Of a stretch of DNA of 54,245 nt, positions 26,005-35,159 are shown piece by piece; positions within the stretch are counted from its first letter, which is position 1, and each line of letters opens with the position of its first letter. Below the pieces are notes generated by a model, which had not been told where the DNA came from, made no database searches, and saw nothing but the letters and a program-made list of their open reading frames with translations. The DNA lies in assembly GCA_031272885.1 (NCBI GenBank), contig JAISSX010000054.1, forward strand, positions 1 to 54,245, read 5' to 3'. Made by a program: the position numbers and the translations under genes. The DNA is from Bifidobacteriaceae bacterium (GTDB lineage Bacteria > Actinomycetota > Actinomycetes > Actinomycetales > WQXJ01).

Positions 26005-27693
26005 TCACTGCTCCAACCAGGCTTCCGTCAGCATGTAGTTGCCGGTGGGCAGCACGCTGAAGTTGTGCAGCTTGGTGGTGTAGCTGTAGACCGCCGGCGA
26101 GTAGTACAACGTCGACACGGGCTGGTCGTCGTTGAAGATCGTCTGGATCTGGTCATACAGCGCCTTGCGCTGCGCCTGGTCGTTGATGGTGGCGGCCTCG
26201 TCCGCCAGGGCCACCAACTCGTCCGAGTGGTACCACGAATACATGGCGTTGTAGCCGCCGTCCACGTCGCCGATGAACCGGATCATCTGGTCAGGGTCGA
26301 TGATGTCGGTGGTGCAGTACAGGATCACCATGTCGTAGTTCTTGGTTCCCAGCACTTCATAAAGCGCGCCGCCGTCAACCTGTTCGATCTGCAGGTCGAT
26401 GCCGATGGCGGCGAAATTCTCCTGCAGCACCTGGGCCACCGTCATTTCGTTGGGGGACCCGGATTCGACAATCACGCTGAGCGTGCCGCCATCGGGCATG
26501 GAGGACTGGGCCAGTTCTTCCTTGGCCTTCTCCACGTCATAGGTGATGGCGTCCAGTTCGGCGTAGTGACCCCACAGGGCCGGGTTGATGTAGGCCGTGC
26601 CGGGCGTGCCGTAGCCGTACAGCACCGCGTCATTCAGGGCTTCACGGTCGATGGCGTAACCCAACGCCCGGCGCAGGTGCACGTCATCGGTCGGAGACCG
26701 GGTGACGTTGTAGGCCAGGAAGTCGGTCCGCGAAGAGTTGAACGCCGTCGCGGTCAGGCCGGACGAGGCCGTCAGCCCATCCAGGCTGGAGTAGGCCGGG
26801 AACTCGTTGATGTGGGCATCGCCGGACTGCAGTTGCAGCGCCCGGTTGTTCTCTTCCGGCACGGTGCGGAAGGTGACCGAATCCAGGTAGGGCAGGCCCT
26901 CCTGCCAATAGTTGGGGTTACGCACCAGCTTCAGTTCGTTGCCCTTGTCCCAGGATTCGAACATGAACGGGCCGGTGCCGATGGGGTGGTCGCCGAACTC
27001 TTCGGCCGTCTTGCCGCCGTAATCCTTGGGGATGATGCCGTTGGAGAAGATGGCGGCATCGGCCGGCAGGGGCGACCACGGCTGGGCGGTGGTGATGACC
27101 ACCGTCAGGTCATCCGTCGCCTCCACGGAAACGATGGCGTCATTGACAAAGCCGAACGGCGTCTCCGGGTCGCTGGCCGTCTCGATCGAGAACACGGCGT
27201 CCGCCGCCGTCACCGGGGTGCCATCGTGGAAGGTCAGGCCCTCCCGCAGGTGGAAGGTCCAGACGGTGGCGTCATCGTTCGACTCGTAGCTTTCCGCCAG
27301 CAGGGGTTCCAGCGACTGGCCGTCCGCCGATGGCGCCAGCAGCGGTTCGTAGATCAACTCGTCGATCCAGATGTCCCGGTTGAGGGGGGAACCGGTGGGC
27401 AGCAATGTGGTGGCGTCGCCTTCACGCACCATCACCAGGTCGCCGCCGTACTGGGCCTCGCCGGCCGCGGTGTCGCCACCGGTGTCACCGCCGGTCTCGC
27501 CACCGGTGTCACCGCCCGTGTCACCGCCCGTGTCACCGCCGGTTTCGCCACCGGTGTCTTCGGTAGCCGTGGCCCCGCCACTGGTGGTGGCATCCGAGGT
27601 GTCCTTGTCGTCGCTGCCGCCGCAGCCGGTCAGTAGTAGGGCAAGGACGGTCGCGGCCGCCCCCAAGGTGGTGATGTGCCTGGTCTTGCGCAT
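26005..27693 (-). CDS. ABC transporter substrate-binding lipoprotein, family 5 (peptide/nickel type)
   Basis: The 562-residue lipoprotein has lipobox LLLTGC with Cys24. It then has a low-complexity linker built of GG(D/E)T repeats (about residues 45-73), and then a family-5 binding domain: GGDLVMVREGDATTLLP, TVWTFHLREGLTFHDGTPVTAADAVFS, GTGPFMFESWDKGNELKLVRNPNYW, RRALGYAIDREALNDAVLYG. It should capture oligopeptides or another solute outside the cell. The ATG follows GGAAG. It is the last transporter gene in the operon, 14 bases after the second ATPase gene; binding-protein genes usually come first. Ligand identity cannot be read from sequence. Confidence 0.93.
   Translation of the reverse strand: MRKTRHITTLGAAATVLALLLTGCGGSDDKDTSDATTSGGATATEDTGGETGGDTGGDTGGDTGGETGGDTGGDTAAGEAQYGGDLVMVREGDATTLLPTGSPLNRDIWIDELIYEPLLAPSADGQSLEPLLAESYESNDDATVWTFHLREGLTFHDGTPVTAADAVFSIETASDPETPFGFVNDAIVSVEATDDLTVVITTAQPWSPLPADAAIFSNGIIPKDYGGKTAEEFGDHPIGTGPFMFESWDKGNELKLVRNPNYWQEGLPYLDSVTFRTVPEENNRALQLQSGDAHINEFPAYSSLDGLTASSGLTATAFNSSRTDFLAYNVTRSPTDDVHLRRALGYAIDREALNDAVLYGYGTPGTAYINPALWGHYAELDAITYDVEKAKEELAQSSMPDGGTLSVIVESGSPNEMTVAQVLQENFAAIGIDLQIEQVDGGALYEVLGTKNYDMVILYCTTDIIDPDQMIRFIGDVDGGYNAMYSWYHSDELVALADEAATINDQAQRKALYDQIQTIFNDDQPVSTLYYSPAVYSYTTKLHNFSVLPTGNYMLTEAWLEQ
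27476..27559. repeat. 12-bp tandem repeat encoding the GG(D/E)T linker
   Basis: Seven units of about 12 bp encode G-G-D-T or G-G-E-T in the linker after the lipoprotein anchor. The units differ mainly at third positions and the D/E switch. Such in-frame arrays can change copy number by slippage without breaking the frame. Confidence 0.8.
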
Positions 27694-27707
27694 GGTGCTT
27701 CCTTTCT

Positions 27708-28721
27708 TCAGCCGGTCGAATACCTAGCCGGGTTGGGGCTGGCCAACGAAAGGGATTCGGTGGCCACTAAGTGATCGGGGGAGGCGCCCACCCGCAGCAG
27801 GTGCCAGGGGGCGTCATCGGGATGGTCTTGCGGCAACAACGGCCGGTAGCGGTCACCGACCGAATCGGTCAGCACGGTGACGGGCGGCGGCACCGGGTCG
27901 ATCCGGCCGTCCATGCGGGGCACGGCCGAAAGCAGGGCCCTGGTGTAGGGGTGCAAGGGCGTCTCGAACAGGGCCTCGGTGGGGGCCTGTTCCACGATCC
28001 GGCCCAGGTAGATGACGGCCACCCGCTGGCACAGGGTGCGCACCACCGCTAGGTCGTGGGCAATGAACAACACGGTCAGGTTGAGGTCGCGGCTGAGGTC
28101 CGCGATCAGGTTGATTATGCCGGCCTGCACCGACACATCCAGGGCCGCCACGGCCTCGTCCGCAATCAGCAGGCGGGGCTCCAAGGCCAAGGCGCGGGCA
28201 ATGGCGACCCGTTGGCGCTGCCCGCCGGACATGGCACCCGGTTTGGCGTTCAGTGAGGTGGTGGGCAGTTGCACCATGTCCATCAATTCGGCGCAGCGGG
28301 CGGCGATCCGCTCCTTCGGCACCACCTTGTGGACCCGCAACAGCTCGCTCAGCAACTGCTTGGCCGTCAACTGCGGGTTGAGCGACGCCCACGGATCCTG
28401 GAACACCATCTGGATGCCGCGGCGCTGCGCGGTGGTGCGGCGCTTACCCATCACCTGGCCCTCGAACGTCACTACGCCTTCGTTCGCTTCCTGCAGCCCG
28501 ATCACCACGCGGGCCAAGGTCGACTTGCCGGAGCCGGATTCACCCACCAGGCCCAGGATCTGCCCCCGCTCCACCTGCAGCGAGACCGACTTGAGGGCCT
28601 TCATCCGGCTGGTGCCGTGGGCGGTGCGAACCGGGAACTCCACGGTTACGTCCTGCACGTCCAGGATGGCGGGCGGTTCCGGGTTCAGGCCGCCGATGCT
28701 GCCCGGCCGGGTGGCGTTCAT
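27708..28721 (-). CDS. Peptide-type ABC transporter ATPase (DppF/OppF-like)
   Basis: The 337-residue ATPase has Walker A GESGSGKST (60-68), MVFQDPWASLNPQLT, signature AMSGGQRQRVAIARAL and a Walker B of LLIADEAVAALDVS, where the usual E-P-V-S is E-A-V-A. The C-terminal oligopeptide-transporter segment follows (HPYTRALLSAVP). ATG at 28721 follows AGGAGG and overlaps the upstream ATPase stop by 4 bases. It should pair with the DppD-like ATPase. A longer reading upstream is in the wrong frame of the neighbour. Confidence 0.93.
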   Translation of the reverse strand: MNATRPGSIGGLNPEPPAILDVQDVTVEFPVRTAHGTSRMKALKSVSLQVERGQILGLVGESGSGKSTLARVVIGLQEANEGVVTFEGQVMGKRRTTAQRRGIQMVFQDPWASLNPQLTAKQLLSELLRVHKVVPKERIAARCAELMDMVQLPTTSLNAKPGAMSGGQRQRVAIARALALEPRLLIADEAVAALDVSVQAGIINLIADLSRDLNLTVLFIAHDLAVVRTLCQRVAVIYLGRIVEQAPTEALFETPLHPYTRALLSAVPRMDGRIDPVPPPVTVLTDSVGDRYRPLLPQDHPDDAPWHLLRVGASPDHLVATESLSLASPNPARYSTG

Positions 28722-29725
28722 GCCGTCACCTCCTGGATCGTTTGGCTCTGGCCGGCGGCCCCGAGGGACAGCGGGTGGTAACAGGCGAAGCCGGCCTCCA
28801 ACGTGCCGGTGAAGGCCGGCATCGCCTTGCTGCAGTCCGGCCCGGCCATGGCACAGCGGGGCGCGAACGGACACCCGCTGGGCCGGTCTGCCAACCCAGG
28901 CGCGGTGCCGGGAATGGCTTCAAGACGTTCCACCGGACCGTCGATGCTGGGGGTGGATGTCAGCAGGGCATGGGTGTAGGGGTGGCGCGGACGGGTGAAG
29001 ACCTCCTTGATGGGCCCGATCTCCATCACCCGGCCGCCGTAGAGCACGGCAGCGTCCGAACACAGGCTGGCCACCACCGGCAGGTCGTGGGTGACATACA
29101 GCAGGGCGGCCCCCAACTGGTCGCGCAACTCGGCGAACAGGGCCATCACCTGCGCCTGGACGGTCACATCCAGGGCGGTGGTCGGCTCGTCGCACAGAAT
29201 CAGGCGCGGCTGGGCGGCAATGGCGCTGGCAATCATGACCCGCTGGCGCATGCCGCCGGACAGCTCGAACGGGTACGAATCGACCCGGTTGGCCGGGTCG
29301 GTGATGCCAACCCGGTCCATCAACTCGACCGCCATTTCGCGGGCCTGCCGCTTGTTCAGGCCCGCGTGGCGCCGCACCGCGTCGGTGATCTGTTCACCCA
29401 CCTTCATGATCGGGTTGAGGGCCACGGCCGGTTCCTGGAAGACCATGGTGATGCCGGTACCCCGGACGGACGCCATCGTGCGCGGGTTGGCCACCAGGTC
29501 GGTACCGTCGAAGGTGATGCTGCCGGCGTCGACCCGGCCGTTCGAGGGCAGCAGGCCGATGATGGCGCGCAGGGTCATCGACTTGCCGGAACCCGATTCG
29601 CCGACCAGCCCCACCGAACCGCCAGCCGGTACGTCGAACGTGACGGAGTGCAGCACCTCCAGCCAACGCCCCTGGACGTTAACCGACACGGTCAGGCCTT
29701 CCACCTGCAGTAACGGGGCGCTCAT
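28718..29725 (-). CDS. Peptide-type ABC transporter ATPase (DppD/OppD-like)
   Basis: The 335-residue ATPase has Walker A GESGSGKSM (42-50), VFQEPAVALNPIMKVGEQI, signature ELSGGMRQRVMIASAI, Walker B LILCDEPTTALDVTVQ and THDLPVVA. The C-terminal region has the Cys cluster (GCPFAPRC, C-S-K, C-Y) that forms an iron-sulphur-like or zinc site in Dpp/Opp ATPases. ATG at 29725 overlaps the upstream permease stop (ATGA). Confidence 0.93.
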   Translation of the reverse strand: MSAPLLQVEGLTVSVNVQGRWLEVLHSVTFDVPAGGSVGLVGESGSGKSMTLRAIIGLLPSNGRVDAGSITFDGTDLVANPRTMASVRGTGITMVFQEPAVALNPIMKVGEQITDAVRRHAGLNKRQAREMAVELMDRVGITDPANRVDSYPFELSGGMRQRVMIASAIAAQPRLILCDEPTTALDVTVQAQVMALFAELRDQLGAALLYVTHDLPVVASLCSDAAVLYGGRVMEIGPIKEVFTRPRHPYTHALLTSTPSIDGPVERLEAIPGTAPGLADRPSGCPFAPRCAMAGPDCSKAMPAFTGTLEAGFACYHPLSLGAAGQSQTIQEVTA

Positions 29726-30648
29726 CGTTTCGCCCTCAGTTTGACCGCCAGGCCGTCCCCGATCAGGGACAGGGCGAACGAGAACACAACCGTGCCGACG
29801 GCCGGCACCAGGATCAGGTGGTATGGGCCGATCAGCATGAACTGTTCGGAATCGCTCAACATCACGCCCCAGTCCACCGTGGGCGGCACAATGCCCATGC
29901 CCAGCCAGCTCAGCGTGATGATGACGTTGATGTTCAAGATGATGTCGGTCATGGCGAACACCACCGACTGGCTGATGACATTGGGCAGGATGTGCCGGCC
30001 GATGATGCGCGGAGCCTTGAAACCGGCCGTGACGCAGGCGTCCACGAATTCGCGCTGCCGCAACACCAGCGTTTCGCCGCGCACAATGCGGGCATAGGCC
30101 ACCCAGGAAACGATCGAAATGGCGATAAAGATGCTGGTCACGCCCTGTCCAAGGGCGAACACCAGGGCAATCACCAGGACCAGGAAGGGGAAGGCGGTGA
30201 CCACGTCGGCGATGCGCATGATGGTCATATCGAACCAACCGCCGAAATAGCCGCACAGGGCGCCGATAATGTTGCCCGCGGTGAAGGGAATCAGCACCGC
30301 CACCAGCGTCACCACCAGGTCGGTGCGGGCGCCATACAGGAACCGGGTCAGCTCATCCCGGCCCAGGTGGTCGGTGCCCAGCCAGTGGGCGGCGCTTGGG
30401 CCCTGCAACTTATCGACAATGCTCTGGCTTTCCGGGCTGTAGGGGGTCAGCCAGGGGGCAGCCGCTGCCAGCACCACGATGACACCCAAGATGGCCAGGC
30501 CAACCCACAGTTGCAGGTTGCGCTGGCGCAGGAAACGCGGCGCCCACGGCAGCCAACTGAGCCGGCGCTGGATGCGCGCGTCCACCAAGGCGCCCGGATC
30601 CGGGGCCCGGCGGGGCGTCTTCGTGTCAAGCGGGGACGGGGCGCTCAT
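29722..30648 (-). CDS. Peptide-type ABC transporter permease (DppC-like)
   Basis: The 308-residue permease has a cytoplasmic N-terminus, a first helix near residues 48-68 (LWVGLAILGVIVVLAAAAPW), the DppC motif HWLGTDHLGRDELTRFLYGARTDL, five further helices and the coupling loop REFVDACVTAGFKAPRIIGRHILPN. It forms the channel with the DppB-like subunit. It overlaps genes on both sides by 4 bases, typical of tight translational coupling. Confidence 0.93.
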   Translation of the reverse strand: MSAPSPLDTKTPRRAPDPGALVDARIQRRLSWLPWAPRFLRQRNLQLWVGLAILGVIVVLAAAAPWLTPYSPESQSIVDKLQGPSAAHWLGTDHLGRDELTRFLYGARTDLVVTLVAVLIPFTAGNIIGALCGYFGGWFDMTIMRIADVVTAFPFLVLVIALVFALGQGVTSIFIAISIVSWVAYARIVRGETLVLRQREFVDACVTAGFKAPRIIGRHILPNVISQSVVFAMTDIILNINVIITLSWLGMGIVPPTVDWGVMLSDSEQFMLIGPYHLILVPAVGTVVFSFALSLIGDGLAVKLRAKR

Positions 30649-31586
30649 CCCAACCTCACCCTCGGGTCAACCAGCGAATAGGCGATGTCGGTCAGCAGGA
30701 ACACCAACATCACCACCCCGGCAAACACCAGGGCGCACACCTGCACCACCGGGAAGTCCCGGCCCAGCACACCGTCCAACAGGGTGATGCCCAAGCCTTG
30801 GGACAGGCCGAACACCTTCTCCACCGCCACGGTGCCGCCGCACAGCCAGCCGATGTTGATGCCCAGCACGGAGATGGCGCCCACCAGCGAGTTGCGCAGC
30901 GCGTACTTGCCCACCACCACCCGCCGGCTCAGGCCCTTTGAAGTGGCGTAGGCGACGTATTCGCTGTCCAACGCCTCCACCATGGCGGACCGCACGGCCT
31001 TGGCCAGCGGCGCCACAATCGTCAAGCCAATGGTGAAGCCGGGCAATATCAGCGAGTGGATGTGCCCACCGGTGGTCTTGCCGAAGCCGCTGACCGGGAA
31101 CCAGCCGGCCTTGACCGACAGCAGAATCAGCAGCAGGTAGCCGCTGACGAAAACCGGCATGCCCAGGCAGATGGCATTGATCAGGCGAACCACCCAGTCG
31201 CCTGCCTTGTCTTTCCGCATGGCCGCCAAGATGCCCAGCGGCACGGCCATGATCACGGCGAAGACGGCCGCCACGCCGATCAGCGACAGGGTCTGCGGGA
31301 TGCGCGGTGCCAGCAGCGTCTTGATCGGGGTGTTCTGGAACTTGAGCGACTCACCGAAATCGAGCGTTACCACCGACTTCAAGAAGTCGAAGTACTGGTT
31401 CAACAGCGGCTTGTCCAGACCCCACTCGTGGCGCAAAGCGGCCAGGGCCTCGGGACCGGACTTCGGCCCCAGGTAGGCCAGGGCCGGGTCGCCCGGCGTG
31501 ATGTGCATCAACAGGAACACCAGCGTCACCGCGCCCCATGCCACGGGCACCATCAACAGGCACCGGCGGAGAAGGTACTTGGCCAA
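30645..31586 (-). CDS. Peptide-type ABC transporter permease (DppB-like)
   Basis: The 313-residue permease starts LLAKYLLRRCLLMVPVAWGAVTLVFLLMHITPGDPA, the usual DppB/OppB beginning, and carries the coupling loop VEALDSEYVAYATSKGLSRRVVVGKYALRNSL. I chose TTG at 31586, behind GGGAG, because the family match starts there; an upstream in-frame ATG would add about 41 unrelated residues. It is the first gene of the importer operon. Confidence 0.9.
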   Translation of the reverse strand: MAKYLLRRCLLMVPVAWGAVTLVFLLMHITPGDPALAYLGPKSGPEALAALRHEWGLDKPLLNQYFDFLKSVVTLDFGESLKFQNTPIKTLLAPRIPQTLSLIGVAAVFAVIMAVPLGILAAMRKDKAGDWVVRLINAICLGMPVFVSGYLLLILLSVKAGWFPVSGFGKTTGGHIHSLILPGFTIGLTIVAPLAKAVRSAMVEALDSEYVAYATSKGLSRRVVVGKYALRNSLVGAISVLGINIGWLCGGTVAVEKVFGLSQGLGITLLDGVLGRDFPVVQVCALVFAGVVMLVFLLTDIAYSLVDPRVRLG

Positions 31587-31903
31587 TAGGGGCTCCCGGC
31601 TGGCTTGGTCGGTCAGGGCGAAGACCACACCCCAGAGTGCCGCCCAGTTGGCCGGCCCTCCCGCGAGGCACGGTCTCCAGTGGATACACCAGGAGGTTAG
31701 GGCGGCCATTGGCGCGGACCGGTTTCCCTTGTGTTACAGGCGTGCGGCGAAAGGGAAACTCTTGGTTACACGGGCCTGTGACCTGGTAACAAGCGCGTGG
31801 CGGCCAGGTTGCCGGCGGCGATACAAGCGACCGGTGGCCCAGGGCGGCCTGCATACGTCCGATGGCGGCCGGTGGCGGCCGGTCAGGCCCCGGTGGCGGC
31901 CGG
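31587..31903. other. 317-bp spacer with operator-like dyad, likely control region of the ABC importer
   Basis: No gene is seen. GGTTACA (31764-31770) and TGTGACC (31777-31783) form a near-perfect dyad with a 6-base centre. Related GTTACA/GTAAC words lie near 31734 and 31785. The position, about 180 bp before the dppB-like start, suits an operator, but the regulator family is unknown. At the far end a 21-bp direct duplication runs into the RND stop codon. Confidence 0.45.
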
Positions 31904-31912
31904 TCAGGCCCC
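31871..31912. repeat. 21-bp direct duplication across the RND gene stop
   Basis: GGTGGCGGCCGGTCAGGCCCC occurs at 31871-31891 and again at 31892-31912. The second copy contains the RND stop codon (31904-31906). A shorter partial copy precedes at about 31863. Confidence 0.8.
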
Positions 31913-34900
31913 GGCGGCTGCCTTGGCGGCCGCCCGCAGGTCGGCCTTGCGTTGCTTGCGGCGGGCCTCCATGCGGGCCTCGCGCCGGGCCTCGCGCTTG
32001 TCATGCGCCTTAGCCTCGAAGCGGTACAACACCGGCACCACGATCAACGTCAACAGGGTCGAGGTGATCAGACCGCCTATCACCACCATGGCCAGCGGCT
32101 TGGACAGGAACGAACCACCCCCGCCGGTCAGCCCGAACGCCATCGGCAACAAGGCAAAAACGGTGGCGGCGGCCGTCATCAAGATGGGCCGCAGACGCTT
32201 GCGGGCGCCTTCCTCGATCGCTTCGTCAAGCGTCCGCCCGCCCCGGCGGCGGTACTGGTTGATCAGGTCGATCAGCACGATGGCGTTCGCCACCACGATG
32301 CCCACCAACAGCAACAGGCCGATGAAGGCCGGCGCGCCCAATGGTGTGCGTGTCACCACCAGCGACAGCAACGCGCCGGTAGCGGCAAACGGGATCGAGA
32401 TCAGCAGGATGAACGGCTGGATCAGCGAACCGAAGGTGGCCACCATGACGATGAAGACGATGATGATGGCGATGGCCAGGGCCAGCCCCAGGTCCCTGAA
32501 GGCTTCGTTCATCTGGGCCGCCACGCCACCCACGGTCACGGTGACGCCGGCCGGCAGGTCCAGCTTTTCCACGCCCTCGGTCAGGGCCGAGGAAAGCTGC
32601 CCCAGGTCGTCGCTCTCAGGGGTGACAGCAATGGTGGCGGAACGCTCGCCATCGACCCGGGTCAGCGACACCGGCGCCTCGGCCTGTTCCACCAAGGCAA
32701 CGTCGCCCACCGTCAGGACATTGCCGTCGGCATCGGTGCCCAAGGGCAGCAGCGCTAGTTCTTCGGCCGTGGCCGGAGGTGTGCCGGTGGACAGCTTGAC
32801 CGCCAGCTGGCCGTCATCGGAGGTGATGGAGCCGATCTGCGACGACACCATCATCGAATAGATCATGCTTTGCACGGTGGTCTCGCTCATACCCAGGTTG
32901 CGGGCCACGTCCCGGTCCACCGTCACCTGGATGATCGGCTGATCGGCCGCCATGTTGTTGGCCACCTCGACGGCCCCTGGCGTCACCCGGGCCATGGCCT
33001 CCACCTGGGCCGCCGCCTGTTCCAGCGCATCCAGGTCGGTGGCACGCACAATCAGGTCGACCGTGGTGGAGCCCATCATCCCGTTGGAACCGCCGGCCAC
33101 CTCGGTTTGGGTCACGTTGGGCCCGGCCGTGGCGACGGCGGCCTTGCGGGCGGACTCCTCCACCTTGGCCGGCTCCGCGTCATCGGACAGGGCCAGGGAG
33201 TAGGTCACGGTCGGTTCGGCTGTCAGGCTGATGCCCAGCAGCGACGAGCCACCCACCTCGGTCAACACCGTGTCCACGCCGTCCAACTGACCCAAGGCGA
33301 CCTCGGTCTGTTGCGACTGTTCGTCCTGCACGGTCAACGAGGTGCCGGCCACGAACGTCTGCGTCACGGTCAGGCTGGGTTGTTCCGTGGAGCCCATGAA
33401 GTTGGTCTCCAAGGTGGGCACCAAGGCGGCCGTGCCGCCCAGCACCGCCACCGCCACCAGCAGGGTCACCACCGGGTGGGCCAGGGCGCCGCGCAGGGTG
33501 GGCAGGTAGGCGCGCTGCCACACGGTGCGGCGCTCCTTGTCCTCGGCCTCCTTGCGTTGCCGCTCCTGATCGGCCTGGTCCAGCGACACCGGCGAGGGCA
33601 CAAACCAGTACGCCAACACGGGCACGATCGTCAGCGCCACCAACAGCGAACCGGCCAAGGCCAGGGCCACGGTCAAACCGAACGGCCGGAACAACTCGCC
33701 CACCATGCCGCCGGTGAAGGCCAACGGCACGAACACCGCCATCGTGCAGACGGTCGAACTGGCCACGGCACCACCCACCTCCCGCACCGAGCCGACGATG
33801 GCGTCCTTCTTGGCTTCCCCGTAGCTAAGGTGGCGCTTGATGTTCTCGATCACCACGATCGAATCGTCGACCACCCGGCCGATGGCAATCGTCAAGGCGC
33901 CCAACGTCAAAATGTTGAGGCTCTCACCCGTGCCCTTCAGGGCGATGAAGGCGATCAACAGCGACAAGGGGATGGAAACGGCCGAAACCAGCGTGGCGCG
34001 GACCGAGAACAGGAACAGCAGGATCACCACGATGGCGAAACCCAGGCCCAGCAGGCCTTCTTCCGTCAGGCCTCGGATCGAATTTTCGATGTAGGTGGCC
34101 TGGTCCCACACCATGGCGGCCTCAAGGTTGGCTTCCTCCAGCGAGCCGGCCAGTTCATCCAGGGCGTCCCGCACGGCGTGGGACACCTCCACCGTGTTGC
34201 CGGCCGGGGTCTTGGTCACCGACACGCCCACCGCGTCGCGGCCGTTGAGGCGTGAATAGCTGGTGACCGGGGCGGGCGCCTGCTCCACGGTGGCGACGGC
34301 GCCCAGACGCACCATCTCGCCGTCCTCCGTCACCAGCAACGGCAGGTTGGACAGCTCTTCCACCGACGTGATCGCCTGGCCGGTCTGCACCGACAGGGTC
34401 TTGTCGCCATCGGTCACCGTGCCCGCCGGCATCGTGTAGCCGTAGTTGGACAGCACGTTGCTGATGTCGGTAATGGTGGCCCCGGAGGCCGCCAACGCCT
34501 CCTGGTTCGGGGTGATGGTGATCTCCTGGTCGGTGTAGCCGGTCACGTCAACCGACCGGACGGCTTCCAGGCGGCTGAGGCGTGGCACAATCACGTCGTT
34601 GACCAGGCGGCCCAGTTCGGCTGGGTCGGCCCCTTCACCCCCGCGGACGGCGAACTGCAGCACCGGGAAGTCATCCAGCGAGCCGGTGATGACGTTGGTC
34701 TCCACGCCGCTGGGCAGGTTCGAGCCGAGCCGCCCGATGGCGGTCCCCAGCTTCAAGTTGGCGGTGTCCATGTTGGTGCCGTAGCGGAACTCCACCACCG
34801 CGAAGACGGCCGAGTTGACGGCCGTCAACTCGACCGATTCGACGCCTGGCACCGACTCGATGGCGCTCTCCAAGGGGGCTGCCAACTGTTCCTCCATGAT

Positions 34901-35074
34901 GGCGCTGGAAACCCCTGGGTTGGTCGCTGTGACCAACGCCATGGGCAACTCCATCGACGGGATCAGTTCCTGCTTGAGGCTGGTCATGGAGAGCAAGCCG
35001 CCCACGAAGATGGCGATCGATACCAGGGCCACCACGGCACGGTTGCGCAGCGACAGTTGGGACAGACGGAACAC
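31904..35074 (-). CDS. RND-superfamily efflux pump, AcrB/hydrophobe type
   Basis: The 1056-residue protein has the RND layout: TM1 (about 12-32), a large extracytoplasmic loop, TM2-6, a second large loop and TM8-12, with internal duplication. The proton-relay motif in TM4 is intact: GRVVDDSIVVIENI with Asp403 and Asp404 (AcrB Asp407/408). GTG at 35074 follows GGAGG. The last residues are Lys/Arg/Ala-rich. No membrane-fusion protein or outer-membrane channel gene is nearby, as expected for a Gram-positive, so it may work alone. The substrate is unknown. Confidence 0.92.
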   Translation of the reverse strand: MFRLSQLSLRNRAVVALVSIAIFVGGLLSMTSLKQELIPSMELPMALVTATNPGVSSAIMEEQLAAPLESAIESVPGVESVELTAVNSAVFAVVEFRYGTNMDTANLKLGTAIGRLGSNLPSGVETNVITGSLDDFPVLQFAVRGGEGADPAELGRLVNDVIVPRLSRLEAVRSVDVTGYTDQEITITPNQEALAASGATITDISNVLSNYGYTMPAGTVTDGDKTLSVQTGQAITSVEELSNLPLLVTEDGEMVRLGAVATVEQAPAPVTSYSRLNGRDAVGVSVTKTPAGNTVEVSHAVRDALDELAGSLEEANLEAAMVWDQATYIENSIRGLTEEGLLGLGFAIVVILLFLFSVRATLVSAVSIPLSLLIAFIALKGTGESLNILTLGALTIAIGRVVDDSIVVIENIKRHLSYGEAKKDAIVGSVREVGGAVASSTVCTMAVFVPLAFTGGMVGELFRPFGLTVALALAGSLLVALTIVPVLAYWFVPSPVSLDQADQERQRKEAEDKERRTVWQRAYLPTLRGALAHPVVTLLVAVAVLGGTAALVPTLETNFMGSTEQPSLTVTQTFVAGTSLTVQDEQSQQTEVALGQLDGVDTVLTEVGGSSLLGISLTAEPTVTYSLALSDDAEPAKVEESARKAAVATAGPNVTQTEVAGGSNGMMGSTTVDLIVRATDLDALEQAAAQVEAMARVTPGAVEVANNMAADQPIIQVTVDRDVARNLGMSETTVQSMIYSMMVSSQIGSITSDDGQLAVKLSTGTPPATAEELALLPLGTDADGNVLTVGDVALVEQAEAPVSLTRVDGERSATIAVTPESDDLGQLSSALTEGVEKLDLPAGVTVTVGGVAAQMNEAFRDLGLALAIAIIIVFIVMVATFGSLIQPFILLISIPFAATGALLSLVVTRTPLGAPAFIGLLLLVGIVVANAIVLIDLINQYRRRGGRTLDEAIEEGARKRLRPILMTAAATVFALLPMAFGLTGGGGSFLSKPLAMVVIGGLITSTLLTLIVVPVLYRFEAKAHDKREARREARMEARRKQRKADLRAAAKAAAGA

Positions 35075-35142
35075 GGCCTTGACCTCCAGAGGTGGGGCTT
35101 GGGCAGGTGGCCGGGGACAGCACCGCGGGGCCCAAGTGGATG

Positions 35143-35159
35143 CGGCGACTATATCGCCG
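35143..35159. promoter_or_regulatory. Dyad over the likely -10 of the RND gene
   Basis: CGGCGA-CTATA-TCGCCG is a perfect 6-bp inverted repeat with a 5-base centre. Read on the minus strand the centre supplies TATAGT, a good -10 box about 75 bp before the RND start. A repressor bound here would block the promoter. The regulator is not in the immediate neighbourhood. Confidence 0.45.

Noticed and set aside
25537..27636. 699-codon plus-strand frame opposite the hydrolase and binding-protein genes
   Set aside because: It spans two real genes and their spacer and has no recognisable domain or ribosome site.
28102..28190. Defective ATPase because Walker B reads DEAVAALD instead of DEPVSALD
   Set aside because: The catalytic Asp-Glu and the D-loop are intact, so loss of function is not supported.
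31757..31768. GlnR site before the peptide importer (GAAAC...GTTAC)
   Set aside because: The two boxes are five bases apart, not the required six, and there is no further box in register.
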